The notes: generated from the letters alone by a model not told the origin. A stretch of DNA of 64,000 nucleotides from Calothrix brevissima NIES-22 (GCF_002367995.1 NZ_AP018207.1:4339083-4403082), one strand, 5' to 3'. Positions 38,167-48,980 are shown, counted from the stretch's first letter. Numbers and translations are program-made.

Positions 38167-38574
38167 ATGACTAATAAAGAAGTTAGAAAAGCAGTAGATT
38201 CTTCCGAGCGCGTTGAATCAGATTCTTATGATAGAGGTATTATTCCAGCCGAAACAGCAGCGCGGAGAGAAAGAGAAGGAGACTTATATAAAACAGTCCC
38301 TACAGAAGAAAGAGAAGCCAGCGCTTCCACAGACGATCAAACCCACTCTGATAGCATCCGCACTACAGACGGTTACACAGTGGATAAAGAAGGTTTATTA
38401 AATAATTATGCTGTTGAGCCAGAAATGTATTATGAAGTACCTGGCGATGCACAAGAATCAGCAGCACAAGACACTGCTAACCGTGTGGAAGAATTAATTG
38501 AAGCGAATGAAGATAAAGAAGGTGAATTAACAGATAAGAATGATACTCGCGGTAGAGGCCCAGGGCTTGTTTAA
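38167..38574 (+). CDS. hydrophilic acidic protein, unknown function
   Basis: 135 residues, very polar and acidic (Glu, Asp, Thr-rich), with no hydrophobic core or signal; probably disordered. It has YDRGIIPAETAARREREGDLY near the start and ANRVEELIEANEDKEGELTD near the end. Composition resembles desiccation or stress hydrophilins, but I do not recognise a family. It ends the co-oriented stress gene set and has its own terminator. Confidence 0.7.
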   Translation: MTNKEVRKAVDSSERVESDSYDRGIIPAETAARREREGDLYKTVPTEEREASASTDDQTHSDSIRTTDGYTVDKEGLLNNYAVEPEMYYEVPGDAQESAAQDTANRVEELIEANEDKEGELTDKNDTRGRGPGLV

Positions 38575-38600
38575 ACTGCTTGTGGTACTGTAATTATGAT

Positions 38601-38630
38601 GATGAGGATTTTGTCCTCATCTTTATTTTT
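38601..38630 (+). terminator. Rho-independent terminator
   Basis: GATGAGGA/TCCTCATC stem followed by TTTATTTTT, 27 bp after the acidic-protein gene. Confidence 0.85.
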
Positions 38631-38639
38631 ATATGTTGG

Positions 38640-38735
38640 TAGGTGAGGTTAAAAAATAATGTTTTTAACGCAGAGGAACGCAAGGGAAAGCGCAAAGTGA
38701 CGCAGAGGTTGGCGTAATAGTTGGGATTTTTGAAG
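38640..38735. repeat. ACGCAGAGG-type dispersed repeat
   Basis: Contains AACGCAGAGGAACGCAAGG and GCGCAAAGTGACGCAGAGG. It resembles 303-345 and 58042-58125. It lies between convergent genes. Confidence 0.65.
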
Positions 38736-38751
38736 ATGGTGAAAGGTTATA

Positions 38752-41700
38752 TTAATTGAGGGGAAGGTGAATGATAAACTCTGTACCATTACCGGGAGCA
38801 GAATTACATTCAAGAGTACCAGCATGTTTTTCGGTGATAATTTGATGGCTGATCGATAATCCTAATCCTGTACCTTTACCTTCTGCTTTAGTAGTAAAGA
38901 AGGGATGGAAAATTAGCTGCTGTAATTCTTGTGAAATACCGAGTCCATTATCTGCAATGGTAATTACTGCATAGTCGTTTTCTAATGCTGTTTTAATCAT
39001 AATAATATTGGGTTGTTTTTCTAAATCAGAATATTTCTTACCTGTATTAGACTCTTCTAAAGCATCAATAGCATTGGCTAAGAAGTTCATAAATACTTGA
39101 TTGAGTTGTCCTAAATAACAGGGAATTTGTGGTAAATTACCATATTCTTTAATTACCTGAATTGCTGGACGATTAGATTTAGCTTTGAGGCGATGTTGTA
39201 GGATCATTAATGTGGTATCTAAACCTTTATGAATATCGCTCAGTTTTCTTTGTCCATCATCGTTGCGTGAATAATTGCGTAACGATTGCATGATATCTTG
39301 AATGCGATCGCTTCCTAGTTGCATTGAATTAATCATCTTCGGTAAATCTTTTAGCAAATACTCTATCTCTATTTCTTCTCCATGCTCCTGAATCTCAGCA
39401 GGTGGGTTTGGGTATTGTTGCTGGTATAAATTTAAGTGGGCAATTAAATCTGTAATGTACTGTTCAGTATAGGAGAGACTACCACTGATGAAACCTAGCG
39501 GATTGTTGACTTCGTGGGCAACACCGGCTACTAGTTGTCCTAAAGACGAGATTTTTTCGGTTTGTACGAGTTGCGCTTGCGTTCGCTGGAGTTTTTCGAG
39601 GGATTGTTGCAATTGCTGGGATTTTTCTTGCTCGCGGGCGTAAAGGCTGGCGTTTTCAATGGCTATGGCGGCTTGGATTGATAATAGCTTGAGAATTTCT
39701 CGGCGATCGCTTGTAAAGGCATCGGTAGTTAAGTTATTCTCTAAATATATAATGCTAATCATTTTGCCTTGATACAAAATTGGCGTACATATTACAGATT
39801 TTGGTTGATGCTGAAGAATGTAAGCATCGGTGTTATAAATACTTGCTTCGCTGGCATTACCTAATATTAAGGTTTCCTGGGTTCTGGCAACATAGTTAAT
39901 TAAAGAAGCGGGAACATCTGCACTGCAATCTACAGGTGTAGATTCCATAATTATCAAAGTATCATTTTGTTCTTTATCAATGGCTTTGATAAATAGCTCG
40001 CCTGCTTGTTCTAAAATTAAACATCCCTTTTGCGATGCGGTATTTTCTAAGAGAATATGCAGCAGTTTTCTTAAAAGATTATCGAGAATAATTTCACTAG
40101 AAATGGCTTCTGCTGCTTTCATTACCGTTACCCAATCTAAGGTATTGTTAGTGCTGTGAGTATTATTGGTATTTCTGAGGATGTTTTGGTGAGCGGTAAT
40201 TGATGTTAAGCAATTATCGATAATTACTTGTTGATTTTTCGCTATAAATTGAGTGCGAGAAATTAAATTAGGATAGCGGTTTTCTAAATCTGTGACTTTG
40301 GCGATCGCACCCCATTTAATGTAACCATAATAAGCCTCTGTCATATAAGTTTTAGCAATTTTATTTTTACCTAAATCTAAGTAAAATATGGCAGCACGTT
40401 CGTTTGCTAAAGACTCTTCTTGAATGTAACCATTTTCGCCAGCACCAAAAATTGCAGCATCATATAAATCCATAGCTGCTAAAATTTGTCCTTGAATTCT
40501 GGCGATTTCTGCTGCTACTAAATCATATTTATGTTGAAAGTTACAGGGTGCATTTTCTGCCCAATGCTTTAATTTTTGTTGATTAGCTTGGACTTGTGCT
40601 AACATTTCGCTTTGTTTATCAACTGCGACATTTAAATAATTAGCTAACAGCGCTAAAGAATAGTAGAAGTAGTAAACAGCAGCTAATAATATACCTAAAG
40701 TCGCTCTTTGATAAGGAGCAGCTTTTTGACTATAATTAATAGCTGAATCATATTCGCCAAATAAATACAGCATCATTATCTTGGCAATATAAGCAGCAAA
40801 TAGCCCTTGATAATATTTAGTTTGCTCAAACCAAGAAAAAATATTTGGATCGGCAAAACTGGCTGTAATTAAATCACATGGTTTATCAACTTCACCTTGA
40901 AGATTTAAAACTAATTGTCCCCAAATATTAGCATATTTGACATAGGGCTGCTGTTTTAACTTGCGCAGTAGTGCAGTATATTCTTTTTGGCGCTGATTCA
41001 CTATTTCTAAGTTTTCTCCTGAGAGAAATAGTTGCGTACAATAAGCAATTACAGTTAAACCAGCATGGGCAATATTCCCTACTTCTAAACCGCTATGAAT
41101 TCCTTTAATTAAGGGATTAAATGTAGATTTAATATGTTCTTTACCTGGTAAAGCATAGGTACTAACTACCATATATACTTTAACTTCTAATTCTTTAGCG
41201 GGATATTGTGCTAATAAGCTAAAGGCTATTTTACCGGAGTGATAAGCAGCAATTGGATCGCCAATAATCGATTGCAAAAATGCAGTATAAGCACCATATA
41301 CATAAGATGCTAATGGCGAATGACCATGTTCTAAACATAAATTCACCATTGTTAAAACTATCTGGGGATAAATATCTGGTGCAGATTGATAAGCTGCTGC
41401 TGAAATTTTGCTAAGAATGCGAATACTTGCTAAATGACAAGGGTGAGTCATTTCGGCAAAAGTCGCTAAATCTGAGAGCGCTGGTAGTTGCGGTAAATTA
41501 TGGCGATCGCCTGTATAATCTACTAAAGTAATTCCTAACATTTCTACTGCTTTTATCCCCACTTTCACGCCTTGAAATTGTTGAGATTGGGCAATATGCA
41601 TGTCAATTATCAGTTCATAAACTTTGACTAAATCCAGTAAATTAGCTGCTTGTTGAATGACAATATCTGCTAATTGCTGTGCTGTTTCAAAGTTGGTTGT

Positions 41701-44142
41701 TAAATACTCTGCTTCTGCACCTTCAACATAAATATTTAAAGTTAAATTATATTGAAATTGCCAACTATCTACTGCTAAAAGTTCTCGCGCAATCCGCAGA
41801 TAACTCACAGCAGGTTCGTGTGCTGCGGCTGCTTTGGCTTTATGTCCAGCAGTTAAATTTAATTGTGCTAATTCATCTTTTTGTGGCTGTGTTGAAAAAA
41901 GCTCAATAGCATAATTAAATTGATTGACAATATCAAAAATATGCGCCTCAATTTCTGCTTTTGATTGGCTTTGCAGGAGTAATTCACCAATTTTAAAATG
42001 GGTAGATTGTTTCTGGGATTCTAATATAAGAGAATAGGCTGCTTGTTGGACGCGATCGTGTAAAAAACGGTATGTAATTTGCGAATTATCAAACCCCATC
42101 ATGTCTAACTCTTCATCAGCAAACAGTAGGGGAATGTTGTATTCATTACTCAATGGTAAAATTAATCCCGCTTGTAAAGCTGGTTCTAAAGCAGCAGCTA
42201 CGAGAAGCGATCGCTGTTCGCTAACTGTTGCTAAAATATTTAAACTGAACCGCGCACCAATACAAGCTGCTAATTTCAGGGTATTTTGGGTAGTCTCTGG
42301 TAATTTTGCAATATTACCTGCGAGTAAATCAACTACACTTTTATCGGCAATTCCTGTAGCTTGAATCTGTTGTAAATCCCATTGCCAACAATTTTGAGTA
42401 AAATCAAACTTGAGTAGTTGATCCTGATGTAATGTTTTTAAAAGTTGGGTGAAGAAGAAGGGATTACCTTGAGTTTTATTAAATAATAATTCGGCTAAAG
42501 ATAAGCTATTTTTACCATCATTTAACGTGTCTGCCAAAATTTGCTGTATATGGTTTAAACCCAAGGGTGACAGCACAATATTATTAATGATGGTTCCAGC
42601 TTGAGCAATATCCTCTAATGTTTTCAGTAATGGATGACTACCAGTCACCTCATTATCTCGATACGCGCCAATTAGTAGCAAATATTGCGTATCTGGATTA
42701 GTCGCCAACACTTGAATGAAATCTAGGGAAGCAGAATCAGCCCACTGTAAATCATCGAGAAATATAGTTAAAGGATGTTCCCTTTGACTAAAAACTTGAA
42801 TAAAAGCTTGAAATACTTGATTAAATCGGTTTTGCGCTTCTTTTAAACCTAGTTGCGGTATTAAAGGCTGTTTACCAATGATGCGTTCAACTTCGGGAAT
42901 CACATCAATAATTACTTGTCCGTTACCATTCAAAGCTGATAGTAACTTCTGTTTCCAAACTGCTAATTGTGCATTAGTTTCTGTAAGTAACTGTTGGATG
43001 AGGTTTTGTAATGCTTGAATTAAAGAAGCATAGGGAATATTACGCTGAAATTGATCGAATTTACCACGAATAAAGTAACCCCGTTGGCGAACAATCGGTT
43101 TATGAACTTCGTTGACTAAAGATGATTTCCCAATCCCAGAGTAACCAGATACCAGCACCAACTCAATTTTTGCTTGTGCTGCTGCTACCCGTTCAAACGC
43201 AGCTAATAAAGTTAATACTTCCTTCTCCCTACCGTAGAGTTTTTGGGGGATGAGAAGATTTGCAGTGCGATCGCGTTCTCCAGGGGTAAAGTTAGATATT
43301 GTCCCCTGAGTTTTCAGTTGCTCTAAACACAATTGTAAATCCGCCAATAGCCCAGCAGCTGTTTGATAGCGTTCTTCAGCATTTTTCGCCATTAGTTTCG
43401 CAATAATTGCTGCTAAAACATCCGGTACTTCTGGATTCAACTGTTGAATCGGCGTGGCTTGTTTAGCAATATGGTAGTGAATTAACTCTAAAGGATCGTG
43501 ACTGGGAAATGGTAGTTTTTCGGTAAGTATTTCGTAAAACGTCACCCCCAATGCATAAAAGTCACTGCGATAATCCACACAACGATTCATTCGCCCTGTT
43601 TGTTCTGGTGACATATATGCGAGAGTCCCTTCCAATTGGTTGGGATTGGTAATTTGCGGAGTTTCTTTATCCAACCGGGAAGCAATACTAAAATCGGTGA
43701 GTTTTACTTCTTGAGATTGGGGATTGATGATGATATTAGCTGGCTTAATATCTTTGTGGACAATGTGTTGCTGATGTAGACAGTCAATTGTTCTCGCTAG
43801 GGAAACTGCAATTGTGAGAAAACACAGGAGAGAAGGTTTTTCTGTGGAAAGCCATTGTTTGAGACTAATACCACCAAAGTCTTCGCAAACTAGAACTAAA
43901 CGATGTTCGTAGTTTTCCAGGCGATAAACTTTCACCAAACCAGCTAAATCGAGATTTTCTCTGATTTTATATTCGTGTTTGAGGCGAAAAATCTGTTCTA
44001 GGCTGGGATAGTCAGCTTTGAGGACTTTGAGAATTACTGGTTGATTGTTTATTTGAGAAGTTGCTCTGTAGAGATTAGTGTCTATTCCTTCATGTACAAC
44101 TTCTGCAACTACATACCCTGGTATCCCGAACAATGGCGACAC
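38752..44142 (-). CDS. Ser/Thr kinase - AAA ATPase - GAF - histidine kinase
   Basis: 1796 residues, the trifunctional signalling architecture known from Anabaena HstK-type proteins. Kinase domain (8-265): K39, E57, HKDIKPAN (129-136) and MSPE; the magnesium motif reads DFS (150-152) instead of DFG. AAA/STAND-like ATPase: Walker [10 protein letters not shown] (333-341), later [13 protein letters not shown] long helical, TPR-like region fills about 560-1270. A GAF-like domain (about 1330-1490) and a coiled coil precede the histidine kinase: H1543 ([10 protein letters not shown]), N box [11 protein letters not shown]1 ADNGLGIS, G2 GKGTGLGLS. It is cytoplasmic and has no adjacent response regulator. 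The ligand and output are unknown. Confidence 0.95.
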   Translation of the reverse strand: MSPLFGIPGYVVAEVVHEGIDTNLYRATSQINNQPVILKVLKADYPSLEQIFRLKHEYKIRENLDLAGLVKVYRLENYEHRLVLVCEDFGGISLKQWLSTEKPSLLCFLTIAVSLARTIDCLHQQHIVHKDIKPANIIINPQSQEVKLTDFSIASRLDKETPQITNPNQLEGTLAYMSPEQTGRMNRCVDYRSDFYALGVTFYEILTEKLPFPSHDPLELIHYHIAKQATPIQQLNPEVPDVLAAIIAKLMAKNAEERYQTAAGLLADLQLCLEQLKTQGTISNFTPGERDRTANLLIPQKLYGREKEVLTLLAAFERVAAAQAKIELVLVSGYSGIGKSSLVNEVHKPIVRQRGYFIRGKFDQFQRNIPYASLIQALQNLIQQLLTETNAQLAVWKQKLLSALNGNGQVIIDVIPEVERIIGKQPLIPQLGLKEAQNRFNQVFQAFIQVFSQREHPLTIFLDDLQWADSASLDFIQVLATNPDTQYLLLIGAYRDNEVTGSHPLLKTLEDIAQAGTIINNIVLSPLGLNHIQQILADTLNDGKNSLSLAELLFNKTQGNPFFFTQLLKTLHQDQLLKFDFTQNCWQWDLQQIQATGIADKSVVDLLAGNIAKLPETTQNTLKLAACIGARFSLNILATVSEQRSLLVAAALEPALQAGLILPLSNEYNIPLLFADEELDMMGFDNSQITYRFLHDRVQQAAYSLILESQKQSTHFKIGELLLQSQSKAEIEAHIFDIVNQFNYAIELFSTQPQKDELAQLNLTAGHKAKAAAAHEPAVSYLRIARELLAVDSWQFQYNLTLNIYVEGAEAEYLTTNFETAQQLADIVIQQAANLLDLVKVYELIIDMHIAQSQQFQGVKVGIKAVEMLGITLVDYTGDRHNLPQLPALSDLATFAEMTHPCHLASIRILSKISAAAYQSAPDIYPQIVLTMVNLCLEHGHSPLASYVYGAYTAFLQSIIGDPIAAYHSGKIAFSLLAQYPAKELEVKVYMVVSTYALPGKEHIKSTFNPLIKGIHSGLEVGNIAHAGLTVIAYCTQLFLSGENLEIVNQRQKEYTALLRKLKQQPYVKYANIWGQLVLNLQGEVDKPCDLITASFADPNIFSWFEQTKYYQGLFAAYIAKIMMLYLFGEYDSAINYSQKAAPYQRATLGILLAAVYYFYYSLALLANYLNVAVDKQSEMLAQVQANQQKLKHWAENAPCNFQHKYDLVAAEIARIQGQILAAMDLYDAAIFGAGENGYIQEESLANERAAIFYLDLGKNKIAKTYMTEAYYGYIKWGAIAKVTDLENRYPNLISRTQFIAKNQQVIIDNCLTSITAHQNILRNTNNTHSTNNTLDWVTVMKAAEAISSEIILDNLLRKLLHILLENTASQKGCLILEQAGELFIKAIDKEQNDTLIIMESTPVDCSADVPASLINYVARTQETLILGNASEASIYNTDAYILQHQPKSVICTPILYQGKMISIIYLENNLTTDAFTSDRREILKLLSIQAAIAIENASLYAREQEKSQQLQQSLEKLQRTQAQLVQTEKISSLGQLVAGVAHEVNNPLGFISGSLSYTEQYITDLIAHLNLYQQQYPNPPAEIQEHGEEIEIEYLLKDLPKMINSMQLGSDRIQDIMQSLRNYSRNDDGQRKLSDIHKGLDTTLMILQHRLKAKSNRPAIQVIKEYGNLPQIPCYLGQLNQVFMNFLANAIDALEESNTGKKYSDLEKQPNIIMIKTALENDYAVITIADNGLGISQELQQLIFHPFFTTKAEGKGTGLGLSISHQIITEKHAGTLECNSAPGNGTEFIIHLPLN

Positions 44143-44370
44143 AATTTTTTCCCTGTTTATAAAATGATATTTATATTTCTAGATTTCCCGGATAACAGTG
44201 CTAAATAACTATAATTTGGAAAAAATATAAATTAGTTTACCAATTATTAGCGGATTCAATAGCCCAATAATCAGCATTTTCAGCAAATTAACCTATTACT
44301 AAAATTTCTGTGCTATACCTGTATCGAAATTCTAATTAATTTAGGTAACTATCAGGAGGATTGCGTAAAT

Positions 44371-45228
44371 ATGACCCAAAATTTGCACAAATCAGAATTA
44401 CAACATTTCCGCAATATTTATATTTTTGGTGACAGTTATTCGGATACTGGTAATGCTTTCAATCGTACAGGAGGAATTTTAGCTGCACCGCCAAATTATC
44501 AGGGAAGATTCTCTAATAATTTGATTTGGGTTGATTATTTAGCTGAAAGCTTAAATTTAAGCGTAAAAACTGCTGATAATAGCGTCAGCAATCAGGGAAT
44601 TAATTTTGCTGTGGGTGGCGCAACTACAGGTGAAGAAAATTTATTTCCGGCGGTGATTCCTAACTTACCAGAATTATCAGGATTGCAACAACAAATACAA
44701 TCCTATATAAGCAGCTTACAACAAAGTCAGGCGGATGCTTTATATATTATCTGGGCTGGTGCTGCGGATTACGCTCCTTTTGTGAATGGTGTACCTCAAT
44801 ATAGCGATACAACTACTACTATCGCTAATATTTCTACAGCTATCAATACTTTAATAGAATCTGGTGCGAGAAATATTTTATTAGCGAATGTAATTGATAT
44901 TGGTAAGACACCTTTAGCAGTTGAAGTTAATCAAATTACCAGTTCCGATTTAGTTAGTCAGGTAGTTAAGAAACATAACGAATCTTTAACAGAAATTGCT
45001 TACATTTTTGCAGAAAAAGTTAATTTAATGTTATTCGATGTCAAGTCTATTGTGGATGAAGCGATCGCGCATCCGCACAAGTTTGGTTTTACAAATACCA
45101 CTCAAGCTAGTTCCCTGGTAGAATCGAGCAATCCAGATGAGTATGTATTCTGGGATTTAGTCCACCTAACAAGCAAGGCGAATCGATTAATCGCGAATGC
45201 AGCTTTAGCCAGATTAGCAAAAGGCTAA
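44371..45228 (+). CDS. SGNH/GDSL hydrolase
   Basis: 285 residues. Block I is IFGDSYSDTGNAF with the nucleophile S22, and the catalytic D-x-x-H is DLVHLT (D262, H265) near the end. GDSL esterases/lipases of this type cleave ester bonds in lipids or glycans. No signal peptide is obvious, so it may be cytosolic. AGGAGG before the ATG is a strong ribosome site. Its stop codon overlaps the stop of the convergent metallophosphatase gene by 3 bases. Confidence 0.9.
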   Translation: MTQNLHKSELQHFRNIYIFGDSYSDTGNAFNRTGGILAAPPNYQGRFSNNLIWVDYLAESLNLSVKTADNSVSNQGINFAVGGATTGEENLFPAVIPNLPELSGLQQQIQSYISSLQQSQADALYIIWAGAADYAPFVNGVPQYSDTTTTIANISTAINTLIESGARNILLANVIDIGKTPLAVEVNQITSSDLVSQVVKKHNESLTEIAYIFAEKVNLMLFDVKSIVDEAIAHPHKFGFTNTTQASSLVESSNPDEYVFWDLVHLTSKANRLIANAALARLAKG

Positions 45229-46787
45229 ATTTCAAATGGTGCAATTTCGCGATCGCACCATTGGCGTTGATACCATTCTGCAACTAAAGGACGGACAATA
45301 AATTTAGGCTGGCGATCGCCTTTGACATCAATGCGCAAACAGGAGTAAGGTCTATGTTTATGGTAACCTTGTCCGCTACGTCCGATGAAAAGTTGCGATC
45401 GCGCCATTAATTTCTCGCCATCTTCCCGAATTTCCGTCAATTCTGCACCCTCTGGACGTTGGCGACGTAAACTAAAACCACTACCACCACATACAATCCA
45501 GGGGATATGAGAATCAGCATGTCCTGTATCTGTTGTTTGTAGATATTCTAAACAATGAGCGTGACCGTTAATAACTAAATCTACTAAAGGACGATTTTCC
45601 GTCAGAGAACCTAATTTTTCTGCTACCGCATCAAACACCCCCCGTAACCGATTACGAATTGCTAAAGTTTGCGCTTGTTCCCATTTTGTCGCCTCAGTCA
45701 CATAGGGTGGATGATGAAAGAAAATTATCCTTCCCCGCACTTGGGGATTTTGCCAAGATTCAATTAATCTTTGTCTTAACCAATCTAACTGTTCAATATC
45801 AATAACTGTAGTTTTATTAAAATCTAATTGCTTTTCTATATCAACTATAATTTCTTCAATTTGTGTGAGTTTAACTTGCAAATCGTCTAATTGTTCAGCA
45901 TCTTGAGGATTATTAGGATTAAGAATTGCTGAATCTGCCACAATTTGCTGCTTTTCTTGTTCTAAAACAGTGCGGCGTTTTTCTAAAAATCTTCTATCAG
46001 CATCACCTTCTCGTGTTTTTGGTATTGGTGGTGGTTCGTTAAATGTATTAGAATCCAAAGCAAAGAAATCAATGCCACCATAGCGAAAAGTATAATAGCG
46101 ATTAGGCAGGCGAGTAAAGCTTCCTGGCTGATAGGAAAGACAGCGATTATTATTGATTGTACTTGTATAATGTTGGTCTAAATGACTGGCTAAATCGCCT
46201 GGAGACTGCAAGGCGCAGAGATAGTCTAAAAACGCCCTCGCATAAGCATCACCAGTTCCCGAACCATATAAACCCACATCTAAATCTAAACGCGATCGCA
46301 ATAATCGCCTGATTGGTAAAGTACTAATAGAAACTAAGCCAAATAATAGGGGTAAATCATAGTAATCGTGATTTCCCGGTACAGGTAAAATTGGCAGTTT
46401 GAACACCATTTTGTCATAGGCAATTTTTTTCGCTTGTTCTCCATCAACGAGAAATTCTTGGTAAGGCTGAATAAAATTTTGTTGATAATATTCTTTCGAC
46501 CCTACCAGATAAATTACATCGCCTGTATGCAACATAAAACGACATTCATGATGATGCGGTAGCATTAATTCCGCCACCTGACGTTGGGGGTTATGTCCCT
46601 TATGCGTCCCCGAACCACTATCCCCGACAACTAAAAATGAAAACTCCAAATCTTCTGCGCGATCGTCTTGGATTACTAGCTGAGTTTGGTCAATACCGCG
46701 TTCAAGAATTAGCGGATCTTGCCATTTTACCCTCTGCTGCATCTTGCTAATTTTTTTGGCGATCGCTGGGTCAGAAACAAGTTTCAA
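45225..46787 (-). CDS. calcineurin-type metallophosphoesterase
   Basis: 520 residues with the five metallophosphoesterase motifs: FLVVGDSGSGTH (D-x-x), MLHTGDVIYL (GD), VPGNHDYYD (GNHD), IIFFHHPPYV (HH) and NGHAHCLEY (GHxH). An insert with a coiled coil (about 230-310) separates the third and fourth motifs. There is no clear signal peptide. The substrate is unknown. It is encoded directly downstream of the lipid kinase on the same strand, across a short-repeat block. Confidence 0.88.
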   Translation of the reverse strand: MKLVSDPAIAKKISKMQQRVKWQDPLILERGIDQTQLVIQDDRAEDLEFSFLVVGDSGSGTHKGHNPQRQVAELMLPHHHECRFMLHTGDVIYLVGSKEYYQQNFIQPYQEFLVDGEQAKKIAYDKMVFKLPILPVPGNHDYYDLPLLFGLVSISTLPIRRLLRSRLDLDVGLYGSGTGDAYARAFLDYLCALQSPGDLASHLDQHYTSTINNNRCLSYQPGSFTRLPNRYYTFRYGGIDFFALDSNTFNEPPPIPKTREGDADRRFLEKRRTVLEQEKQQIVADSAILNPNNPQDAEQLDDLQVKLTQIEEIIVDIEKQLDFNKTTVIDIEQLDWLRQRLIESWQNPQVRGRIIFFHHPPYVTEATKWEQAQTLAIRNRLRGVFDAVAEKLGSLTENRPLVDLVINGHAHCLEYLQTTDTGHADSHIPWIVCGGSGFSLRRQRPEGAELTEIREDGEKLMARSQLFIGRSGQGYHKHRPYSCLRIDVKGDRQPKFIVRPLVAEWYQRQWCDREIAPFEI

Positions 46788-46802
46788 TGTAATTTACTCC
46801 AT

Positions 46803-46898
46803 TTGTCAGTTGTCAGTTGTCAGTTGTCAGTTGTTAGTTGTCATTTGTCCTCCTTGTCCCCCTTGTCCCCCTTGTCCTCCTTGTCCCCCTTGTCCCCC
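46803..46898. repeat. TGTCAGT heptamers and CCTTGTCCC nonamers
   Basis: About five TGTCAGT units (46805-46835) followed by CCTTGTCCC/CCTTGTCCT nonamers up to about 46898. The nonamer part overlaps the 3' end of the lipid kinase gene and is read there as Gly/Glu-Asp-Lys. Confidence 0.9.
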
Positions 46899-47869
46899 GA
46901 ATTATCAGCCGGATTTTTCATTTCAATTACCAAATTTGGTAGCCCATCTAACTTCTCTACTGGTACTACTTCATCTACTTGAGGCACAAAAATCTTTAAT
47001 CCAGATGGTACACATTTAACTTCGATTGGCGTGTTACCGATAATTTCGCCATCTAAAGCTACTTTTTGCGGGGGATTTGTGGTGATTTTAAATTGTTTAG
47101 CGCGGAGGTAGCCGATATCATCACGTTCTACGGGATTACCCGCAGAAGCAGTTTGGAATAAATGATATGTAGCTGCGATCGCGCCGGCTTTGTTTGCTGG
47201 TGCGACAATAGTTAAATCTAGCAGTCCATCATCATAAATAATCCCAGCTGGCCCTTGCGCTAAAACTGAAGTCGGGGGTGCTGCATTGGCGACAGTGACA
47301 GCTGCAGCTTGAGTTTTAATGATTCTGTCTTCGGTTTCAATTTCTACATCAAAACTTTCTAATTCTCGCAATTGCTGAATGCCGGCGAGGACGTAAGCTA
47401 AAATACCAAAGCGCTTTTTTGCTTCTCTGTCTGCACGTTCTACCGTTTCTGCTTCAAAACCGATACCTACTAGTAGTACCATTGGTAGATCGTTGCAATA
47501 GGCGACATCGACATTCTTAGTTGCACCTTGGAGAATTGTCTCACAAGCGGCTTCAATGGTATCGGGAATAGTCAAAGCTGTAGCAAAAGCGTTCGCCGTT
47601 CCCCTGGAAATGATGCCTAAGGGAATATTAGTATTAACTACAGCTGCGGCGGCGGCGGAGAGAGTTCCATCACCACCAGAAGCGATAATTTCATCTACTC
47701 CACGTTCCACTGCTGCATAAGCTAGTTGATCTGCACCAACTTCTTCAGTAGTAAAGTAAATATCTAAATCAATTTCTGGCTCTAATATTGCCCGAATCTG
47801 TGCCAATTCTTGTTCTGAGTCACCTTGACCAGCTACGGGATTAAAGATGAGGCAAGCGGAACGCTTCAT
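46841..47869 (-). CDS. diacylglycerol kinase-family lipid kinase with repeat-derived tail
   Basis: About 342 residues from ATG 47869 (MKRSACLIFNPVAGQG). The DAGK catalytic signature is complete: NPVAGQG at the N-terminus and GGDGT at 65-69, then GIISRGTANAFA. The C-terminal half is the usual beta-sandwich (PAGIIYDDGLLDLTIVAP, VALDGEIIG). The YegS/DgkB type phosphorylates diacylglycerol or related lipids. The last 18 residues are six Gly/Glu-Asp-Lys triplets encoded by the 9-bp repeat at 46840-46898; the normal family end is near EMKNPA. Confidence 0.92.
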   Translation of the reverse strand: MKRSACLIFNPVAGQGDSEQELAQIRAILEPEIDLDIYFTTEEVGADQLAYAAVERGVDEIIASGGDGTLSAAAAAVVNTNIPLGIISRGTANAFATALTIPDTIEAACETILQGATKNVDVAYCNDLPMVLLVGIGFEAETVERADREAKKRFGILAYVLAGIQQLRELESFDVEIETEDRIIKTQAAAVTVANAAPPTSVLAQGPAGIIYDDGLLDLTIVAPANKAGAIAATYHLFQTASAGNPVERDDIGYLRAKQFKITTNPPQKVALDGEIIGNTPIEVKCVPSGLKIFVPQVDEVVPVEKLDGLPNLVIEMKNPADNSGDKGDKEDKGDKGDKEDK

Positions 47870-48021
47870 AAGAATCAAAGCTTAAAATACAATATCGTTA
47901 AAAATTATCAAAATTATTCATACCATACCGATAAGATTGCTTCTTCCTCCTCACGGCAGGTTCTCAGCTATTGACACACTTGATGAAGGAAGGGGGCTAG
48001 CTTGAAAATATTGTTGACTGT

Positions 48022-48289
48022 TGTAGGGGCGGGTTCAAGATCATACGTGTCAACTTAAGCCGAAAGCTATATAGGGCAGGCGTTGTGCAAAAACCCTCTC
48101 GCCCTCATCCCCTAACCCCTTCTCCCCAAGGAGAAGGGGAATTGGATCTCTAGCTCCCCTCTCCCTTGGGAGAGGGGCTGGGGGTGAGGGCAGAACGTTG
48201 TCACCAAGCGGGTTTCACGTTAAGTTGACATCAATGGTTCACAGATATCCTCACCGATCAACAATGATCTAAATAAACCCGCCCCTACA
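48022..48289. mobile_element. nested MITE-like composite
   Basis: Three layers of inverted repeats. The outer is TGTAGGGGCGGGTT / AACCCGCCCCTACA (48022-48035, 48276-48289). The middle is TGTCAACTTAA / TTAAGTTGACA (48048-48058, 48220-48230). The inner is a GCCCTCATCCCC... / ...GGGGTGAGGGC element (about 48094-48191). GACTGT flanks both outer ends (48016-48021, 48290-48295), which may be a 6-bp target duplication, though the flank is itself repetitive. Confidence 0.7.
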
Positions 48290-48322
48290 GACTGTTGACT
48301 GGGAGGAGAAATTTTTCAGATT

Positions 48323-48504
48323 GCAATCGGATCAAGTTTGAATGCAATCGGATCAAGTTTGAATGCAATCGGATCAAGTTTGAATGCAATCGGATCAAGT
48401 TTGAATGCAATCGGATCAAGTTTGAATGCAATCAAATCAAGTTTGAATGCAATCGGATCAAGTTTGAATGCAATCGGATCGAGTTTGAATGCAATCAAAT
48501 CGAC
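48323..48504. repeat. 21-bp tandem repeat, eight full units and a partial ninth
   Basis: Unit GCAATCGGATCAAGTTTGAA plus T. Units 1-5 and 7 are identical, units 6 and 9 have AAA for GGA and unit 8 has GAG for AAG, so the array is recent. It lies 54 bp before the DUF1311 gene. Confidence 0.95.
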
Positions 48505-48557
48505 TAACAAGGCTATTTTCTGCTATTTTGGTGCATACACGTACATTCTAAAATATT

Positions 48558-48980
48558 ATGAATCGGTTTTTACTACATTTTTTCAGTATGATTGCCCTCA
48601 GTAGTTTGTCTGTTGCGACTGTGACAATGGCAAACACAACACCGGAAACCTTAAATATAAAATTAGCGCAAAAGCTTAACTGTAATAACGCGCAAACTCA
48701 AGTCGAAATTAATCAATGCGCTCAGTTATCTTATCAAAATGCTGATAAAAAATTGAATCAAGTTTATAAAAAACTTCTGCCAACTTTATCTAGTTCTAGA
48801 AAACAGAAATTAATTACTGCACAGCAAGCCTGGATTAAATTTCGCGATACCAGTTGTGAGTTTGAACGCAGCCAATATGAAGGCGGAACTATTGCACCTA
48901 GTATTTATGTTGGTTGCTTAGAACGCATTACGCAACAACGTACTCAACAATTACAGGATTACCTAAATTCAGAGAATTGA
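48558..48980 (+). CDS. LprI/DUF1311-family exported protein
   Basis: 140 residues. Signal peptide (1-25, ALSSLSVATVTMA) then the DUF1311 domain with its four-cysteine pattern: LNCNNAQTQVEINQCAQLSYQNADKKLNQVYKKL and AWIKFRDTSCEFERSQYEGGTIAPSIYVGCLERIT. LprI in mycobacteria inhibits lysozyme, but most family members have no tested function. The 21-bp array lies upstream, where its promoter should be. Confidence 0.88.
   Translation: MNRFLLHFFSMIALSSLSVATVTMANTTPETLNIKLAQKLNCNNAQTQVEINQCAQLSYQNADKKLNQVYKKLLPTLSSSRKQKLITAQQAWIKFRDTSCEFERSQYEGGTIAPSIYVGCLERITQQRTQQLQDYLNSEN

Larger units (their letters stand above)
47870..48557. other. repeat-rich stretch between lipid kinase and DUF1311 genes
   Basis: No gene. 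It holds a nested inverted-repeat element (48022-48289) and a 21-bp tandem array (48323-48504). The array is open in several frames on both strands simply because 21 is a multiple of three. Confidence 0.75.

Noticed and set aside
46719-47019. Cys-Pro-Pro-rich plus-strand frames
   Set aside because: Produced by the nonamer repeat on the strand opposite the lipid kinase; no ribosome site or conserved part.
48323-48504. CRISPR array
   Set aside because: Units are contiguous at 21 bp with no spacers, and no cas genes are present.
48295-48604. Heptad-repeat proteins in three frames of the 21-bp array
   Set aside because: They arise automatically because the unit is a multiple of three with no stop; no ribosome site supports any frame.
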